52,444 bases of DNA from Cuspidothrix issatschenkoi CHARLIE-1 (GTDB taxonomy: Bacteria > Cyanobacteriota > Cyanobacteriia > Cyanobacteriales > Nostocaceae). The notes under the pieces were generated by a model, which was not told the origin of the DNA, did not search any database, and was given only the letters and a program-made list of their open reading frames with translations. The stretch's first letter is position 1, and the number at the start of each line of letters is the position of its first letter. Location of the stretch: assembly GCF_002934005.1 (NCBI RefSeq), contig NZ_PGEM01000033.1, positions 1-52,444 of the forward strand, written 5' to 3'. Made by a program: the position numbers and the translations under genes. Below, one piece after another: positions 28,993 to 41,759 of the stretch.

Positions 28993-31900
28993 TTATCCTT
29001 CTATAATTTCTATCTCTTCTGCTGTTAGTTCGTAAAGTTGGTAAACAAGTTGATTTATTTCTGTTTCTAATGCGGTTGTATCTGCTTTTGGATCTGATTT
29101 TTTAGCGGTGAGGATTTGATTAACTATTGTTTCTAATAACAATTCTTCAGTTTCCGTAGGTTCTTTAATGGGTAACATTTCAATTTTATACTTTTTCCAT
29201 CTATTTGTACCCATTCCTGTAGTAGTTGAAATTTGGTTAAAATACCATTGTGATAGTTTTGAATTTAAAATTGCTAACAAATATTTAAGTTTTTCACCAG
29301 TCATTAAAAATGTAGTAGCTTCAGCATAATAGTTAGAGTCATCAAAAGCAAATTTGGGTTGATCAGAAATTTCACCCCAAACAATTTTAGGTTTATTAAA
29401 ATCTTCTAAATAAGCACAGTTTCTTAAATTTGTCCAATCTTTACCCTGATCTTGTCTTTGTTCAATTTGAGGAAGAAAAGAAAGTAAATAATTATAAATA
29501 GATGGATAATTTTCTTTAACTCTTATTCTCTCGATGTTATTTTTTGCTACTCCATTATGTGTATTAATTAGATAAAACCCAGCAAATTCATAATAATATT
29601 TTTTTAAGTCTCTACCTCTTAAAATTGGCTGAATTATTTCAGCAGAATTAGAACCTTCAGCAATTAATTGATTTTTAGTTTCTTCGTTGATAATAAAAGC
29701 TGCATTTAGTCCAGTAAGCAAACCTCTGTTAATATTAATATCGAATTCTTTTAACAGCTTAGAAGATTGCTCTATTTTTAATTTCAAATCAGTTGTTTTT
29801 TCATTACCTATAATCCATTCTGATGTATTAGGTATTGTAAATTGAAAATAGTTTTTATCAAAATACTCATCTAATGAAGAACCAATCAGATAATTATTCG
29901 TTAAACTAGCAACATCAAAAAATTCATTAACTTTATCTTTTTTCAGGACTATAATATTTGATTCTACAGTAGCTTCCTCAAAAATTTGAATATCCTCAAT
30001 ATTTAATAAACTCTGAGGTTGTAGATTTTCAATTAAATACTTTTTCAGTGCATCACCATAAATAGTTCTTAACCAAGAATTAGAAGTAATGTAGGTTAAA
30101 AATCCTTCTTTTCTTAACAAACAACTTCCTCTTTCGTAGAACAAGCAATAAATATCTGAACCCTTGGTATAAGTTTGATAATTATTTTCAAAATAAGCAG
30201 TTTGATTTTTTTCTTTAATTTTAGATAGTGAAAAATAAGGAGGATTACCAATCATGACATCAAAACCGATAAAATCACCTTCATCATTTAAAACTTCAGG
30301 AAATTCAAACCGCCATTCAAAAGCATTTTGATAAATTTTACCACTTTTTTTATCTTCAATTTCACTATTAAGTTGATTAATTTCCTGTTCTAATTTTTCT
30401 TGCTTTTGTTGACGACTTTTTGCTTCTGCTTTACTTTCTGTAAATAATGACTTTTGATCTCGTAAATGACGAAGTTCTGCAACTTTTTGATTTCGCTTTT
30501 CTATATTCGGATCATTACTACTAATTTCTGTACGTATCTTACCTTTAATATCATTAATTAACCGCTCTATTTCCTGTTTTTGATCCTTGTTATCAGTGTG
30601 ATGATAGGTTTTTATAGCATTTCTATAACTTTCAATATTCCAATTGCTTCTTTTCAAAATCGTCCGTAAATCCCAATTTAAAGGAAAACGACTGATTAAA
30701 GAATTTCCCGGTTTAATATTAATATCAATATTGGGTAAAGTTTCCAATTCCTGATAATTACTATTAGATGTGTAATAAGCATTCTTTAAAAGTTCAATCC
30801 ATAAACGTAAACGACAAATATTGACAGAATTAGGATTTATATCTACACCAAATAAACAGTTTTCAATAATTATCTGTTTTTCATGAAATAGCGTTTCTTG
30901 GATGCGTCTACTTTCTGGATTTTTAGGATTATATGCAAAGGGTTTTTCATCATCATCTATAATAATTAACTCATCATTTTCTACTACTATATGGTAATCT
31001 CTTAAAGTTCTTCCTTCTTGATCAAGTAAAATTTTTAAATCACTTTTAATAGCAATAATTTCGTTTAAAGCTGATACTAGAAAATGTCCAGAACCCACTG
31101 CTGGATCACAAATTTTTAAGCTATTAATAATCTGATTAGCTTCTTTTTTATCTGTAATTCTATCATACAATTCATCAATATTTGCACAGTTCCAACCTTT
31201 AATTTCCTTAAACTTTTGTAACACTCCTCTGCGAATAGTTTCCCGACACATATACATAGTAATAAATCCAGGAGTGAAGAAAGAACCATCTTTATAACCG
31301 TTAATTTTCTCAAAAATTAACCCTAAAACAGCAGCATTAATTAAAGTTTTCTTTTCTTCTTGTATTTCTTCTGTACCTTCACTACTAAAATCATAAGCAT
31401 CAAGAAATTGAAAAATATATTCTAGTGCTTTTAATTTTCCTGTACGTCTATTATCATGATTATCTTTAAGAACTGTATGATTAAAAATAGAAAGTTTGTC
31501 ATCATTGAATAAATTACTAATCACTATGGTTTGATGTTCAATTTCTGATACTTCAAATAAAGAACTATTCAAATAAGGAATATTAGCAACAAGATGTTTA
31601 ATATGTTGATCTCTTGCTTCTAATTTTTGAGATAAAACACCAAAAAATAAACGGTTAAGATGGTCAAAATTAGGAATTTTCCCTATATTGAGAAATGCAA
31701 AAGATTTATTACCTTGATGATAGTTAATTAATTGGGATTCTAATAATTTTAAAAAGAGAATGCGATTAATCCAAGTAATCACTAATTCTAAACTAACATT
31801 AAAAAGTCTCTCTTCGGTATTTTCTCCAAATTGTTCTGAATTTTCTAATCTATCAATCTTGCGTAATTCTTGCAACCGACTAATAGTATTTTCAATTAAT

Positions 31901-32748
31901 GAACCCTGTTCTCGTTCATTAATTGGTTTACGCTGAATTAATTTTTTACTACCTTCTTTAATTTCCGTTAAACCAATGATATGCAGTAATTCACTATAAA
32001 AGTTTTTATTTAAACTATTGCTATCATTAATAACAGGTAGTTTCAATAAATGCTGTGGCGAAAATAGCTTAAATAACGGAATCAGTTTTTGATCATTTTC
32101 AGGATTTTGATGAATTAAATACCGTTCATAATCTCTAATATCAAAATGTGTAAAAACTAATTGATTTTGAATTTTATCTATTGCAGGTTGAGCAATTTCT
32201 TTATAAAAAAAGTCCGTGCGAGAAGTGGATAAACGTTTTTCTTCAAAATCAGTAAATTGCTTAACCAATTGTTTATTTTGAGCAAAAAAACTATCAAAAA
32301 CTGCTGCATCAAAAATGAACCATTCATAAATATTAGTAGCAATTAAATATTTAATTTCTGAATTTTTATTGATAATTCGTTCTCGTAAAAAGTATAAAAC
32401 TAATTGTTGTAATGCCTTAGTATTTAAATTATCAACCTTGAGCATTTCATTATTATTTACTTTTTTAGCTTCTATAATCACACCGACAGTGCTTTTAGTA
32501 TCTTTTCCATTATAAATTACTAGGTCATTACTTGCTTTAATATTTATCAAGCAATCAGAACCATAATAGGTATTTTTCAAAAAATCAGTGAGAATATTTT
32601 TATGAAATTCCTCTCTTTCCTTTTCATCAATTTGATTAAGTAGTGTAATCAGATGCCTTTTAAACATCTCAAACTCATTTCTAATTGGTTTAATTCTCAG
32701 AAATGCTTTGTTTAATGCTTGTCTAGGTTTAATTTTATTGGTTATCAT
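28993..32748 (-). CDS. Type IIG restriction-modification enzyme (Eco57I/TaqI-like methyltransferase with N-terminal nuclease)
   Basis: A single 1251-residue polypeptide that appears to combine cutting, methylation and target recognition. At the N-terminus a PD-(D/E)XK-like signature is visible: Asp75, then Glu93-x-Lys95 in GVIIEAKK. The adenine methyltransferase core has motif I DPAVGSGHFL (from Asp548) and the catalytic NPPY at 835-838. A coiled-coil insert (about 690-790, rich in Lys, Gln and Glu) separates them, and the C-terminal part resembles the TaqI-type target recognition region. There is no separate specificity or nuclease subunit gene nearby, so it is self-contained. Its AT-rich composition, and the lack of any HIP1 site in it, suit acquisition by transfer. 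The recognition site cannot be deduced. Confidence 0.85.
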   Translation of the reverse strand: MITNKIKPRQALNKAFLRIKPIRNEFEMFKRHLITLLNQIDEKEREEFHKNILTDFLKNTYYGSDCLINIKASNDLVIYNGKDTKSTVGVIIEAKKVNNNEMLKVDNLNTKALQQLVLYFLRERIINKNSEIKYLIATNIYEWFIFDAAVFDSFFAQNKQLVKQFTDFEEKRLSTSRTDFFYKEIAQPAIDKIQNQLVFTHFDIRDYERYLIHQNPENDQKLIPLFKLFSPQHLLKLPVINDSNSLNKNFYSELLHIIGLTEIKEGSKKLIQRKPINEREQGSLIENTISRLQELRKIDRLENSEQFGENTEERLFNVSLELVITWINRILFLKLLESQLINYHQGNKSFAFLNIGKIPNFDHLNRLFFGVLSQKLEARDQHIKHLVANIPYLNSSLFEVSEIEHQTIVISNLFNDDKLSIFNHTVLKDNHDNRRTGKLKALEYIFQFLDAYDFSSEGTEEIQEEKKTLINAAVLGLIFEKINGYKDGSFFTPGFITMYMCRETIRRGVLQKFKEIKGWNCANIDELYDRITDKKEANQIINSLKICDPAVGSGHFLVSALNEIIAIKSDLKILLDQEGRTLRDYHIVVENDELIIIDDDEKPFAYNPKNPESRRIQETLFHEKQIIIENCLFGVDINPNSVNICRLRLWIELLKNAYYTSNSNYQELETLPNIDINIKPGNSLISRFPLNWDLRTILKRSNWNIESYRNAIKTYHHTDNKDQKQEIERLINDIKGKIRTEISSNDPNIEKRNQKVAELRHLRDQKSLFTESKAEAKSRQQKQEKLEQEINQLNSEIEDKKSGKIYQNAFEWRFEFPEVLNDEGDFIGFDVMIGNPPYFSLSKIKEKNQTAYFENNYQTYTKGSDIYCLFYERGSCLLRKEGFLTYITSNSWLRTIYGDALKKYLIENLQPQSLLNIEDIQIFEEATVESNIIVLKKDKVNEFFDVASLTNNYLIGSSLDEYFDKNYFQFTIPNTSEWIIGNEKTTDLKLKIEQSSKLLKEFDININRGLLTGLNAAFIINEETKNQLIAEGSNSAEIIQPILRGRDLKKYYYEFAGFYLINTHNGVAKNNIERIRVKENYPSIYNYLLSFLPQIEQRQDQGKDWTNLRNCAYLEDFNKPKIVWGEISDQPKFAFDDSNYYAEATTFLMTGEKLKYLLAILNSKLSQWYFNQISTTTGMGTNRWKKYKIEMLPIKEPTETEELLLETIVNQILTAKKSDPKADTTALETEINQLVYQLYELTAEEIEIIEG

Positions 32749-32956
32749 AATTCAATTACCAAAAATTATAATTTTATTATTAATATTTAGGTTGATACTG
32801 TAGCATGAATTAAAGGCAATAAATATATTGTAATGTTTTTTAACACTTCTTCAAGAACTCGGAAGTCTGATCAAAAATTACATTAAGTTTAAGAAAAATC
32901 ATTACCTGCAAATGAAGTGATAATTTAGATAATTAGTTGCCCAAAGAGGCACATAT

Positions 32957-33157
32957 ATGAAAAGCTTTCGGTTTTCCCCTGGTAAAAGTAAACACAATAA
33001 ATTTTTCCGCTTGGCCACATCTGCAATAGCGGCCTTGGCAATATGCAGCAAAACCCATCCAGAATCAAGAATACCTACACCTCCACCTCTTCCTAATCCT
33101 GTAGTTCCTAAACCTGAATCTACTAATCACAATACTCAGAATGTAGGTTTAAGTTAA
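32957..33157 (+). CDS. Doubtful small proline-rich protein
   Basis: A 66-codon frame with an AGAGG ribosome-binding site about 8 bases before the ATG. The product starts with a basic stretch (KSFRFSPGKSKHNKFFR), has a short hydrophobic segment (LATSAIAALAICS) and ends in a proline-rich tail (TPPPLPNPVVPKP). This could be a short secreted or membrane-tethered peptide, but I recognise no family, and the codon pattern is weak evidence. It is included because of the ribosome-binding site and isolated position. Confidence 0.35.
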   Translation: MKSFRFSPGKSKHNKFFRLATSAIAALAICSKTHPESRIPTPPPLPNPVVPKPESTNHNTQNVGLS

Positions 33158-33344
33158 GCTTTGGCAACTCCAAGTCGCAGTTATATAAACAAAGTCCGCA
33201 CTTCGACAAGGCTTTGGCGTGAGATCGGTCCAAGTCTTGCCGAAGTTGGCAATAATTCTGGGTTGAAAATGTCCTGATTACAGGTTTGAGCGATTAGTAT
33301 TACAGGTCGCTACAGCATGATGAATGTTCCTGATCAGTTCCTGA

Positions 33345-33890
33345 TTAAACGTAATCAATTTCTCTTGTAGAATCAGTACAGGAACGCAAACGAGTGATAT
33401 TGAGTCCGGGATAACTATCCAGAGTGAGTTCTAAACCCTTGGTTACAACTTGTTTCTGAAGTTGCTCTTGTAAATAAAGCAAAATTACTCTAGTTCCTTG
33501 TCTTAAAATCTCAGATGGCATTAAACTTAGACTATTACCTTTTAAGTAAAGATTTTTAAGTTTTCTCAATCTACCGATTTCAGGTGGCAGTGACTCTAAG
33601 TAATTATTGCTGAGGTCTAAGGTCTCTAAATTAGTGAGTTCTCCAATTTCGCTAGGTAAATATCTAAGTTGATTGTTGCTAACGACTAATATTCTCAAGT
33701 TAACCAACTGCCCAATTTCAGTAGGTAATATTTTTAATCTATTTTCCCCAATATCTAGTTTTGTTAGAGGATGTTCTAAAATCTTATGAATATTTTTTTG
33801 AAGATTTGGACTAGTTAGCTGTAAATCTTCAAGGTCTAATTCAGTTCCTTGCTTTTTTACAATTCTACCAAAAAAATTATTGTTGATCAT
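33345..33890 (-). CDS. Leucine-rich-repeat protein
   Basis: A 181-residue protein with about four tandem bacterial-type LRR units between residues 42 and 131, spaced 23 residues apart, with the pattern LPxEIGxLxxLxxLxLxxNxL (for example LPSEIGELTNLETLDLSNN). The C-terminal part (ILLYLQEQL) resembles the segment that precedes the Roc/GTPase domains in larger cyanobacterial LRR proteins, but no GTPase follows here. It may be a short stand-alone LRR protein or a fragment of a bigger one. It would act as a protein-interaction scaffold; the partner is unknown. Confidence 0.75.
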   Translation of the reverse strand: MINNNFFGRIVKKQGTELDLEDLQLTSPNLQKNIHKILEHPLTKLDIGENRLKILPTEIGQLVNLRILVVSNNQLRYLPSEIGELTNLETLDLSNNYLESLPPEIGRLRKLKNLYLKGNSLSLMPSEILRQGTRVILLYLQEQLQKQVVTKGLELTLDSYPGLNITRLRSCTDSTREIDYV

Positions 33891-35210
<1,320 letters not shown>

Positions 35211-35236
35211 TTTGTCAATTGTCAGTTGTCAATTAA

Positions 35237-36319
35237 TCACCGATTATTCAATATTCTTTGCCAAACGGTAAAGCCCAATAGCAAGATAATACTTGTGGCA
35301 GAAGTCAACATCACTGGTAAACTCATACCCTGTACTTTCATCGCCAGTAAATTACAGCCCAGGGTAATTGACCACAAGATAAAAGTCGCATTACGTTGAG
35401 AAAGTCCCCAGGCCAACAAGCGGTGGTGTAAATGGTCTTTACCCGGTGTACTCAAAGGGTTTTTTCCTGCCATCAATCGGCGGACAAACACTTGAGTAGT
35501 ATCAATAACTGGCAACAGCAAAAATAAAACTGTGGGAATCAGCGCGTAAACTGTATTTTGTTGGAGTTTACCTAAGATGCTGGTTGCTGCTAACACATAA
35601 CCAAAAAAGTATGCTCCAGCATCACCCATAATAATGTGTGAGGGGTGAAAATTGTGGCGTAAAAAGCCCAATGCTGCCCCGCCCAAAGCCGCTAAAACTA
35701 AAGTAGCCGCAGCCCGATTATCAAACTGGGCAGAAACTCCCAACAAACTCATGGCCGTAATAAAACTGATCCCACCAGCCAAACCATCCATTCCATCCAT
35801 GAGATTAATAGCATTAGTGATTCCCACCACCCAGAGGACAGTTAACCCCATTGACAAAAGAGAATCAATGGGTGTACCAAAGGCGACTTTAATGCTAATA
35901 CCATTACCAACAAGTAACAGTGCCGTCGTTACCTGCGCCCATAGCCGCACAGAAGGCGGTAAACCAAATTGATCATCAATAAAGCCAACCAAAACCAAGA
36001 TTGAACCACCCAGAAGAATGGTGAGAACCTGAGCTAAAACCCCTTGTAGTTCAATTGGCCGCAAGAGACTAGCCAAGACCAAAGCCGCAATTACTCCAGC
36101 GTAGATAGCCAAACCTCCGGCATTGGGTAAAGGTTCTTGATTGAGTCTGCGGGCATTGGGTTGATCTGCCCAACCTACTTCCAAGGCAAATTTGCGAATT
36201 GTGGGAATTAAACGCCAGGTAACAGCTAAAGCTAATAGAAACGTAAATAATACAGCTAACCAGCCGGTGCCGCTAGGGTCAGCAATGCCAAGGGATTTAA
36301 GGGAGTTTTCTAAGTTCAT
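35237..36319 (-). CDS. Polyprenyl-phosphate sugar-1-phosphate transferase (WecA/TagO-MraY family)
   Basis: A 360-residue integral membrane enzyme with about ten hydrophobic segments. It would transfer a sugar-1-phosphate from a UDP-sugar to a lipid carrier, the first step of making an envelope or exopolysaccharide repeat. Conserved motifs are DDQFGLP (115-121), NAINLMDGMDGLAGG (from 169) and the cytoplasmic DHLHHR, which points to the WecA-like group rather than MraY itself. It converges with fabG, and upstream it faces groEL. The sugar specificity cannot be told. Confidence 0.85.
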   Translation of the reverse strand: MNLENSLKSLGIADPSGTGWLAVLFTFLLALAVTWRLIPTIRKFALEVGWADQPNARRLNQEPLPNAGGLAIYAGVIAALVLASLLRPIELQGVLAQVLTILLGGSILVLVGFIDDQFGLPPSVRLWAQVTTALLLVGNGISIKVAFGTPIDSLLSMGLTVLWVVGITNAINLMDGMDGLAGGISFITAMSLLGVSAQFDNRAAATLVLAALGGAALGFLRHNFHPSHIIMGDAGAYFFGYVLAATSILGKLQQNTVYALIPTVLFLLLPVIDTTQVFVRRLMAGKNPLSTPGKDHLHHRLLAWGLSQRNATFILWSITLGCNLLAMKVQGMSLPVMLTSATSIILLLGFTVWQRILNNR

Positions 36320-36423
36320 CTGCTCCCAATCTCATCATTAGTTTTATGGTCAAACATAACTATCAACTGTTAATATTAATCAATTTTGGGATTTTGACTA
36401 TTGATCTAAATTGGGAAAAAGGG

Positions 36424-36450
36424 TTAGCACTCTTTGCGAGTGAGTGCTAA
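36424..36450. promoter_or_regulatory. CIRCE operator (HrcA binding site) upstream of groEL
   Basis: A perfect match to the consensus: TTAGCACTC, nine bases, GAGTGCTAA. It lies 34 bases before the groEL ATG. HrcA would repress the gene here in the absence of stress. Confidence 0.95.
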
Positions 36451-36459
36451 ATTGTCTAA

Positions 36460-38190
<1,731 letters not shown>

Positions 38191-38590
38191 TTTGCCACTT
38201 TCCCACAACCATCATTGATCACAATTAATTGAAAATACTCACTCCTAATATTTTTAGGGGTGGGTTTTTAGTTTGAGTTTACTACCCACCTTCCTCGGTG
38301 TCATAATCGGTGATTATGGATAACGCCGCCCTCCGCTATCGCATTTTTGAATACCTTAGAGCTTGATTTTTTTGCCTGCGATCGCTACCTTATTAATTTT
38401 GCTTGACTATCTTGGCCTTAAACAAGCTAAAACACAAAAAAAATATATTCTCTCCGGTTTTTAAAAGACAATATGGCGGAAAACCCTACAGCCTAACTGC
38501 CAACAACAGCTTTCACAGATTTGTTAGACTGAACACACCAGGTTTTCTTTCAGTCACATCTGTAGATAACGCCAGCAGACGAGGCACTTC
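38191..38590. other. Spacer between groEL and tldD
   Basis: 400 bases with the groEL terminator (38240-38270) and one HIP1 octamer near 38388. A forward open frame at 38403-38705 overlaps tldD, has no homology I recognise and no ribosome-binding site. Nothing else stands out. Confidence 0.5.
38240..38270 (+). terminator. Rho-independent terminator of groEL
   Basis: CACTCCTAA (38240-38248) and TTAGGGGTG (38254-38262) pair with one G-U around a 5-base loop, followed by GGTTTTTA. It lies about 50 bases after the groEL stop codon. Confidence 0.7.
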
Positions 38591-40063
38591 ATGCTTACAA
38601 ATACCCTACTTCTCTCGAATCAACTTCCTAACTTACAATATTCATCTACCACAGAACGCTTTGATGACACTTGGGAAGCTCCCCTGGCAACCCTTTTGGG
38701 ACTAGGACGCGCTGCCGGGGCAGATTTTGTAGAATACTTCTTAGAACGCCGCAACTACATCAGTTGTTTAGCCGAAGAAGACACCATCACCAGCATTTCC
38801 CCTAGTTTAGCCACCGGTGCAGGAGTGCGAGTATTTCGCGGTAAAGCTGACTGCTATGTTAGCACCAATAACCTCACATTTGCCGGTCTAAAAGCTGCTT
38901 TAGAAAAAGCCCTTTCCATCCTAGGCTTACAACTACCCGGACCGACTGGTTTCATCCCCGAAATTAACCTAGAATTACTCAGAGACTACGCCACAAAACG
39001 CGGTAAAGACGGTTGGCTGCCCTTGTGCAGTTCTATCCGCGAAATGGGAGAAGTTCTCTTGGATGGTACAGCCCAACTTAACAAAAAAGCTACCCACGTC
39101 CAATCTCGCCGCGCTTCCTACTTCCGTGATTGGCAAGAAGTATTAGTTGCTGCCAGTGACGGCACATTTGCCCGTGATATCCGCCTTACTCAGTCCGTTG
39201 GGTTTAACCTGCTTTGTGCTGACGGTGCTAACCGTGCCTCCATTGGCGAACGTGCTGGCAACACCAGTGATCCTAACTTCCTCAAAACCTGGGATTATAA
39301 CCAAGCCTCCGAACAAATCGCCGAATCTGCGGGTAAAATGCTTTACGCAGATTATGTAGAATCAGGAACTTACCCCATTATCATGGCCAATCATTTTGGG
39401 GGTGTAATTTTCCATGAAGCTTGCGGACACCTTTTAGAAACCACCCAAATTGAACGCCAAACTACACCATTTGCGGATAAAAAAGGTGAAAAAATCGCCC
39501 ATGAAAGTTTAACAGCTTGGGATGAAGGAAGGGCTGATAATGCCTTTGGCACAATTGATATGGATGACGAAGGAATGCCCGCCCAAAGAACATTATTAAT
39601 TGAAAAAGGTATACTCAAAAACTTCCTCGCTGATAGAACCGGTTCAGTGCGGACAGGACACCCCAGAACAGGCAGTGGCCGCCGTCAAAATTACACTTTT
39701 GCCGCCGCCAGTCGGATGCGAAATACATATATTGATTGTGGAGAACACACCACGGAAGACCTATTTGCCTCCGTTGATAAAGGTATTTACTGTAAGAAAA
39801 TGGGTGGCGGCAGTGTCGGTGCAACAGGACAATTTAACTTTAGCGTTGACGAAGCTTATTTAATAGAAAATGGCAAAATTACTAAACCATTAAAAGGTGC
39901 TACCCTCATCGGTGAAGCTAAAGAAATCATGAATAAGATATCCCTATGTTCCCAAGATTTAGAACTAGCTCCCGGCTTTTGTGGTTCGGTAAGTGGCAGT
40001 ATTTACACCACAGTTGGACAACCCCATATTAAGGTTGATTCTATTACTGTTGGCGGCAGATAA
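38591..40063 (+). CDS. tldD: TldD family metalloprotease subunit
   Basis: A 490-residue TldD, the catalytic subunit of the TldD/TldE metalloprotease, which degrades unfolded peptides and in other bacteria matures microcin B17-like peptides. The zinc motif HEACGH is at residues 275-280. [12 protein letters not shown] and [20 protein letters not shown] are typical of the family's C-terminal part. The start is supported by GAGG six bases upstream. Its partner gene follows after about 250 bases, so they probably act as a heterodimer. No ribosomally made peptide gene is evident nearby. Confidence 0.93.
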   Translation: MLTNTLLLSNQLPNLQYSSTTERFDDTWEAPLATLLGLGRAAGADFVEYFLERRNYISCLAEEDTITSISPSLATGAGVRVFRGKADCYVSTNNLTFAGLKAALEKALSILGLQLPGPTGFIPEINLELLRDYATKRGKDGWLPLCSSIREMGEVLLDGTAQLNKKATHVQSRRASYFRDWQEVLVAASDGTFARDIRLTQSVGFNLLCADGANRASIGERAGNTSDPNFLKTWDYNQASEQIAESAGKMLYADYVESGTYPIIMANHFGGVIFHEACGHLLETTQIERQTTPFADKKGEKIAHESLTAWDEGRADNAFGTIDMDDEGMPAQRTLLIEKGILKNFLADRTGSVRTGHPRTGSGRRQNYTFAAASRMRNTYIDCGEHTTEDLFASVDKGIYCKKMGGGSVGATGQFNFSVDEAYLIENGKITKPLKGATLIGEAKEIMNKISLCSQDLELAPGFCGSVSGSIYTTVGQPHIKVDSITVGGR

Positions 40064-40315
40064 TTTTAGATTTTGGATTTTGGATTTTGGATTGTGAATG
40101 AGCAACAGTTTAAAACTAGAACAAAACCACTTGCATTAAGAGTTATTCGCCTAGTTGAGTCCTTACCAATGAAATTCTAGCTATGACTGTGGCTTCAATT
40201 AAAACTCTCCGACAAAAACCAAAATCATAACATCCAAACTCCAAAATCTAATTTCTCAGAATCTAATTTATCTAATTCTTTATCAAATCTAAAATCTAAA
40301 ATCCAAAATTGAATC
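40064..40315 (+). repeat. tldD-pmbA spacer with inverted heptamer tracts
   Basis: Near the start, TTTTGGA heptamers are repeated three to four times (about 40068-40092). Near the end, TCTAAAATC/CAAAATT heptamers occur in the opposite sense (about 40286-40311). The two tracts are largely complementary and could fold the spacer into a long hairpin. No gene is present. Confidence 0.55.
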
Positions 40316-41656
40316 ATGTCTAACATTCAAGAAATCGCCACCTACGCCCAAGAAAATGCCGCCAAACTTGGCATTAAAAAATTCGATATTTACGGCTCAA
40401 CTGTAGATGATACCAGCGTTCAAGTTGACCAAGGTGAACCCAAACAAGTCAAAGCTTCCAATCGTTCTGGGGTAACAGTTCGGGTTTGGAATGAAGAAAA
40501 TACAATGGGTGTTACCAGCACCACAGATGTAGATCCCAAAGGATTAGAATTAGCATTAAAAACAGCTTACGAAGCCAGTTTTTTTGGTGTGAAAGAAAAT
40601 ATTCCTGATTTTAGTCCAGAAGCAACTATTCCTATCCCTAATAAACACCAAGAAAAAGCCCTGCAAGCACCTGTTTCTGAACTAATAGAAAAATTATTAG
40701 TAGCAGAAAAAGAATTAATGGCCAGTCATTCTGCTATTACCAGCGTGCCTTACAATGGTTTAGCACAAAGGGATATTGACAGATTTTATCTCAATAGTGC
40801 AGGGGCTTTAAGAACTGAATCCCATTCTTTGGCTTCTATTTATTTGTACAGCAAAACTGAAGAAGAAGGTAAAAAACCTCGCAGTGCTGGTGCTTATCGA
40901 GTTAAGGAAAGTGTAGCTGATTTAGATATTGCTGGTTGCATTAAAGAAACTGCCGAGAAAACTATCAGTCATTTGCATTATGAAAAAATCAAAACTGGTA
41001 AATATCAAGTAGTTTTCTCTCCTGAAGCTTTTTTAAGTTTATTGGGGGCTTTTTCTAATTTATTTAACGCCCAAAATATTCTGGATAATCAAAGTTTATC
41101 GAAAGCTGATGATATTGGTAAAGAAATTGCTTCACCTTTACTTTCAGTTTATGATGATGCTTTACACCCTGCTAATATTGGGGCAGAAAGTTTTGATGGT
41201 GAAGGTACACCAACCCGCCAAATTAAGTTAATAGAAAAGGGCATTTTAACCAGTTTTTTGCATAGCGCGGGAACTGCTAAAAGATTAAATGCTCAACCCA
41301 CAGGTAATGCTAGTATTGGCGCGAAAGTTAGTGTCAGTCCTAATTTTTATCATGTTTTTGCAGCAGGAACTCCTGAGCAAGAATTGAGTTTAGCAACTGC
41401 GGAAAATGTAATTTTAATTGATGATTTACAAGCTCTTCATGCGGGTGTTAAGGCTTTACAAGGTTCTTTTTCCTTGCCTTTTGATGGTTGGTTAGTGAAT
41501 AAAGGTGAGAAAACCAGTATTGAGTCGGCAACGGTAGCCGGTGATTTCTTGGAACTTTTGAAATCAATTGTTTATGTGGAGAAAGAAGTGGAGTTAACAC
41601 CGGGAGGTGTTGCTCCCAGAGTTTGGGTGAGTGAACTTTCTATTACTGGAGATTAA
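40316..41656 (+). CDS. pmbA: TldE/PmbA family protein, partner of TldD
   Basis: A 446-residue PmbA (TldE) protein, which forms the second subunit of the TldD/TldE protease and lacks the zinc HExxxH motif. It carries GVTVRVWNEENTMGVTSTTD, the SPEAFLSLLGAFSN region, SFDGEGTPTRQIKLIEKGILTSFLHS and ends with VAPRVWVSELSITGD. It follows tldD in the same direction. The start is unambiguous by homology, although the ribosome-binding site is poor. Confidence 0.92.
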   Translation: MSNIQEIATYAQENAAKLGIKKFDIYGSTVDDTSVQVDQGEPKQVKASNRSGVTVRVWNEENTMGVTSTTDVDPKGLELALKTAYEASFFGVKENIPDFSPEATIPIPNKHQEKALQAPVSELIEKLLVAEKELMASHSAITSVPYNGLAQRDIDRFYLNSAGALRTESHSLASIYLYSKTEEEGKKPRSAGAYRVKESVADLDIAGCIKETAEKTISHLHYEKIKTGKYQVVFSPEAFLSLLGAFSNLFNAQNILDNQSLSKADDIGKEIASPLLSVYDDALHPANIGAESFDGEGTPTRQIKLIEKGILTSFLHSAGTAKRLNAQPTGNASIGAKVSVSPNFYHVFAAGTPEQELSLATAENVILIDDLQALHAGVKALQGSFSLPFDGWLVNKGEKTSIESATVAGDFLELLKSIVYVEKEVELTPGGVAPRVWVSELSITGD

Positions 41657-41702
41657 TCTCTTTTTTACCTTGTGCGTCTGCGGCTTAATAGTAATTTATT
41701 GA

Positions 41703-41728
41703 ACCACAGAGGCACAGAGGACACGGAG
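41703..41728. repeat. CACAGAG heptamer-like repeat
   Basis: Contains CCACAGAGGCACAGAGGACA, the inverted counterpart of the tract at 18584-18609. It lies in the short gap between convergent pmbA and the ABC permease gene. Confidence 0.5.
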
Positions 41729-41759
41729 ATAGAAAAGAAATAACTATTTGATAAATTAT

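Noticed and set aside
38403-38705. 100-codon frame overlapping the start of tldD
   Set aside because: No homology, no ribosome-binding site, and tldD has a well-supported start within it.
40860-41656. TldD/PmbA pair as part of a ribosomal-peptide maturation cluster
   Set aside because: No precursor peptide or cyclodehydratase gene nearby; these proteases are also general housekeeping enzymes.
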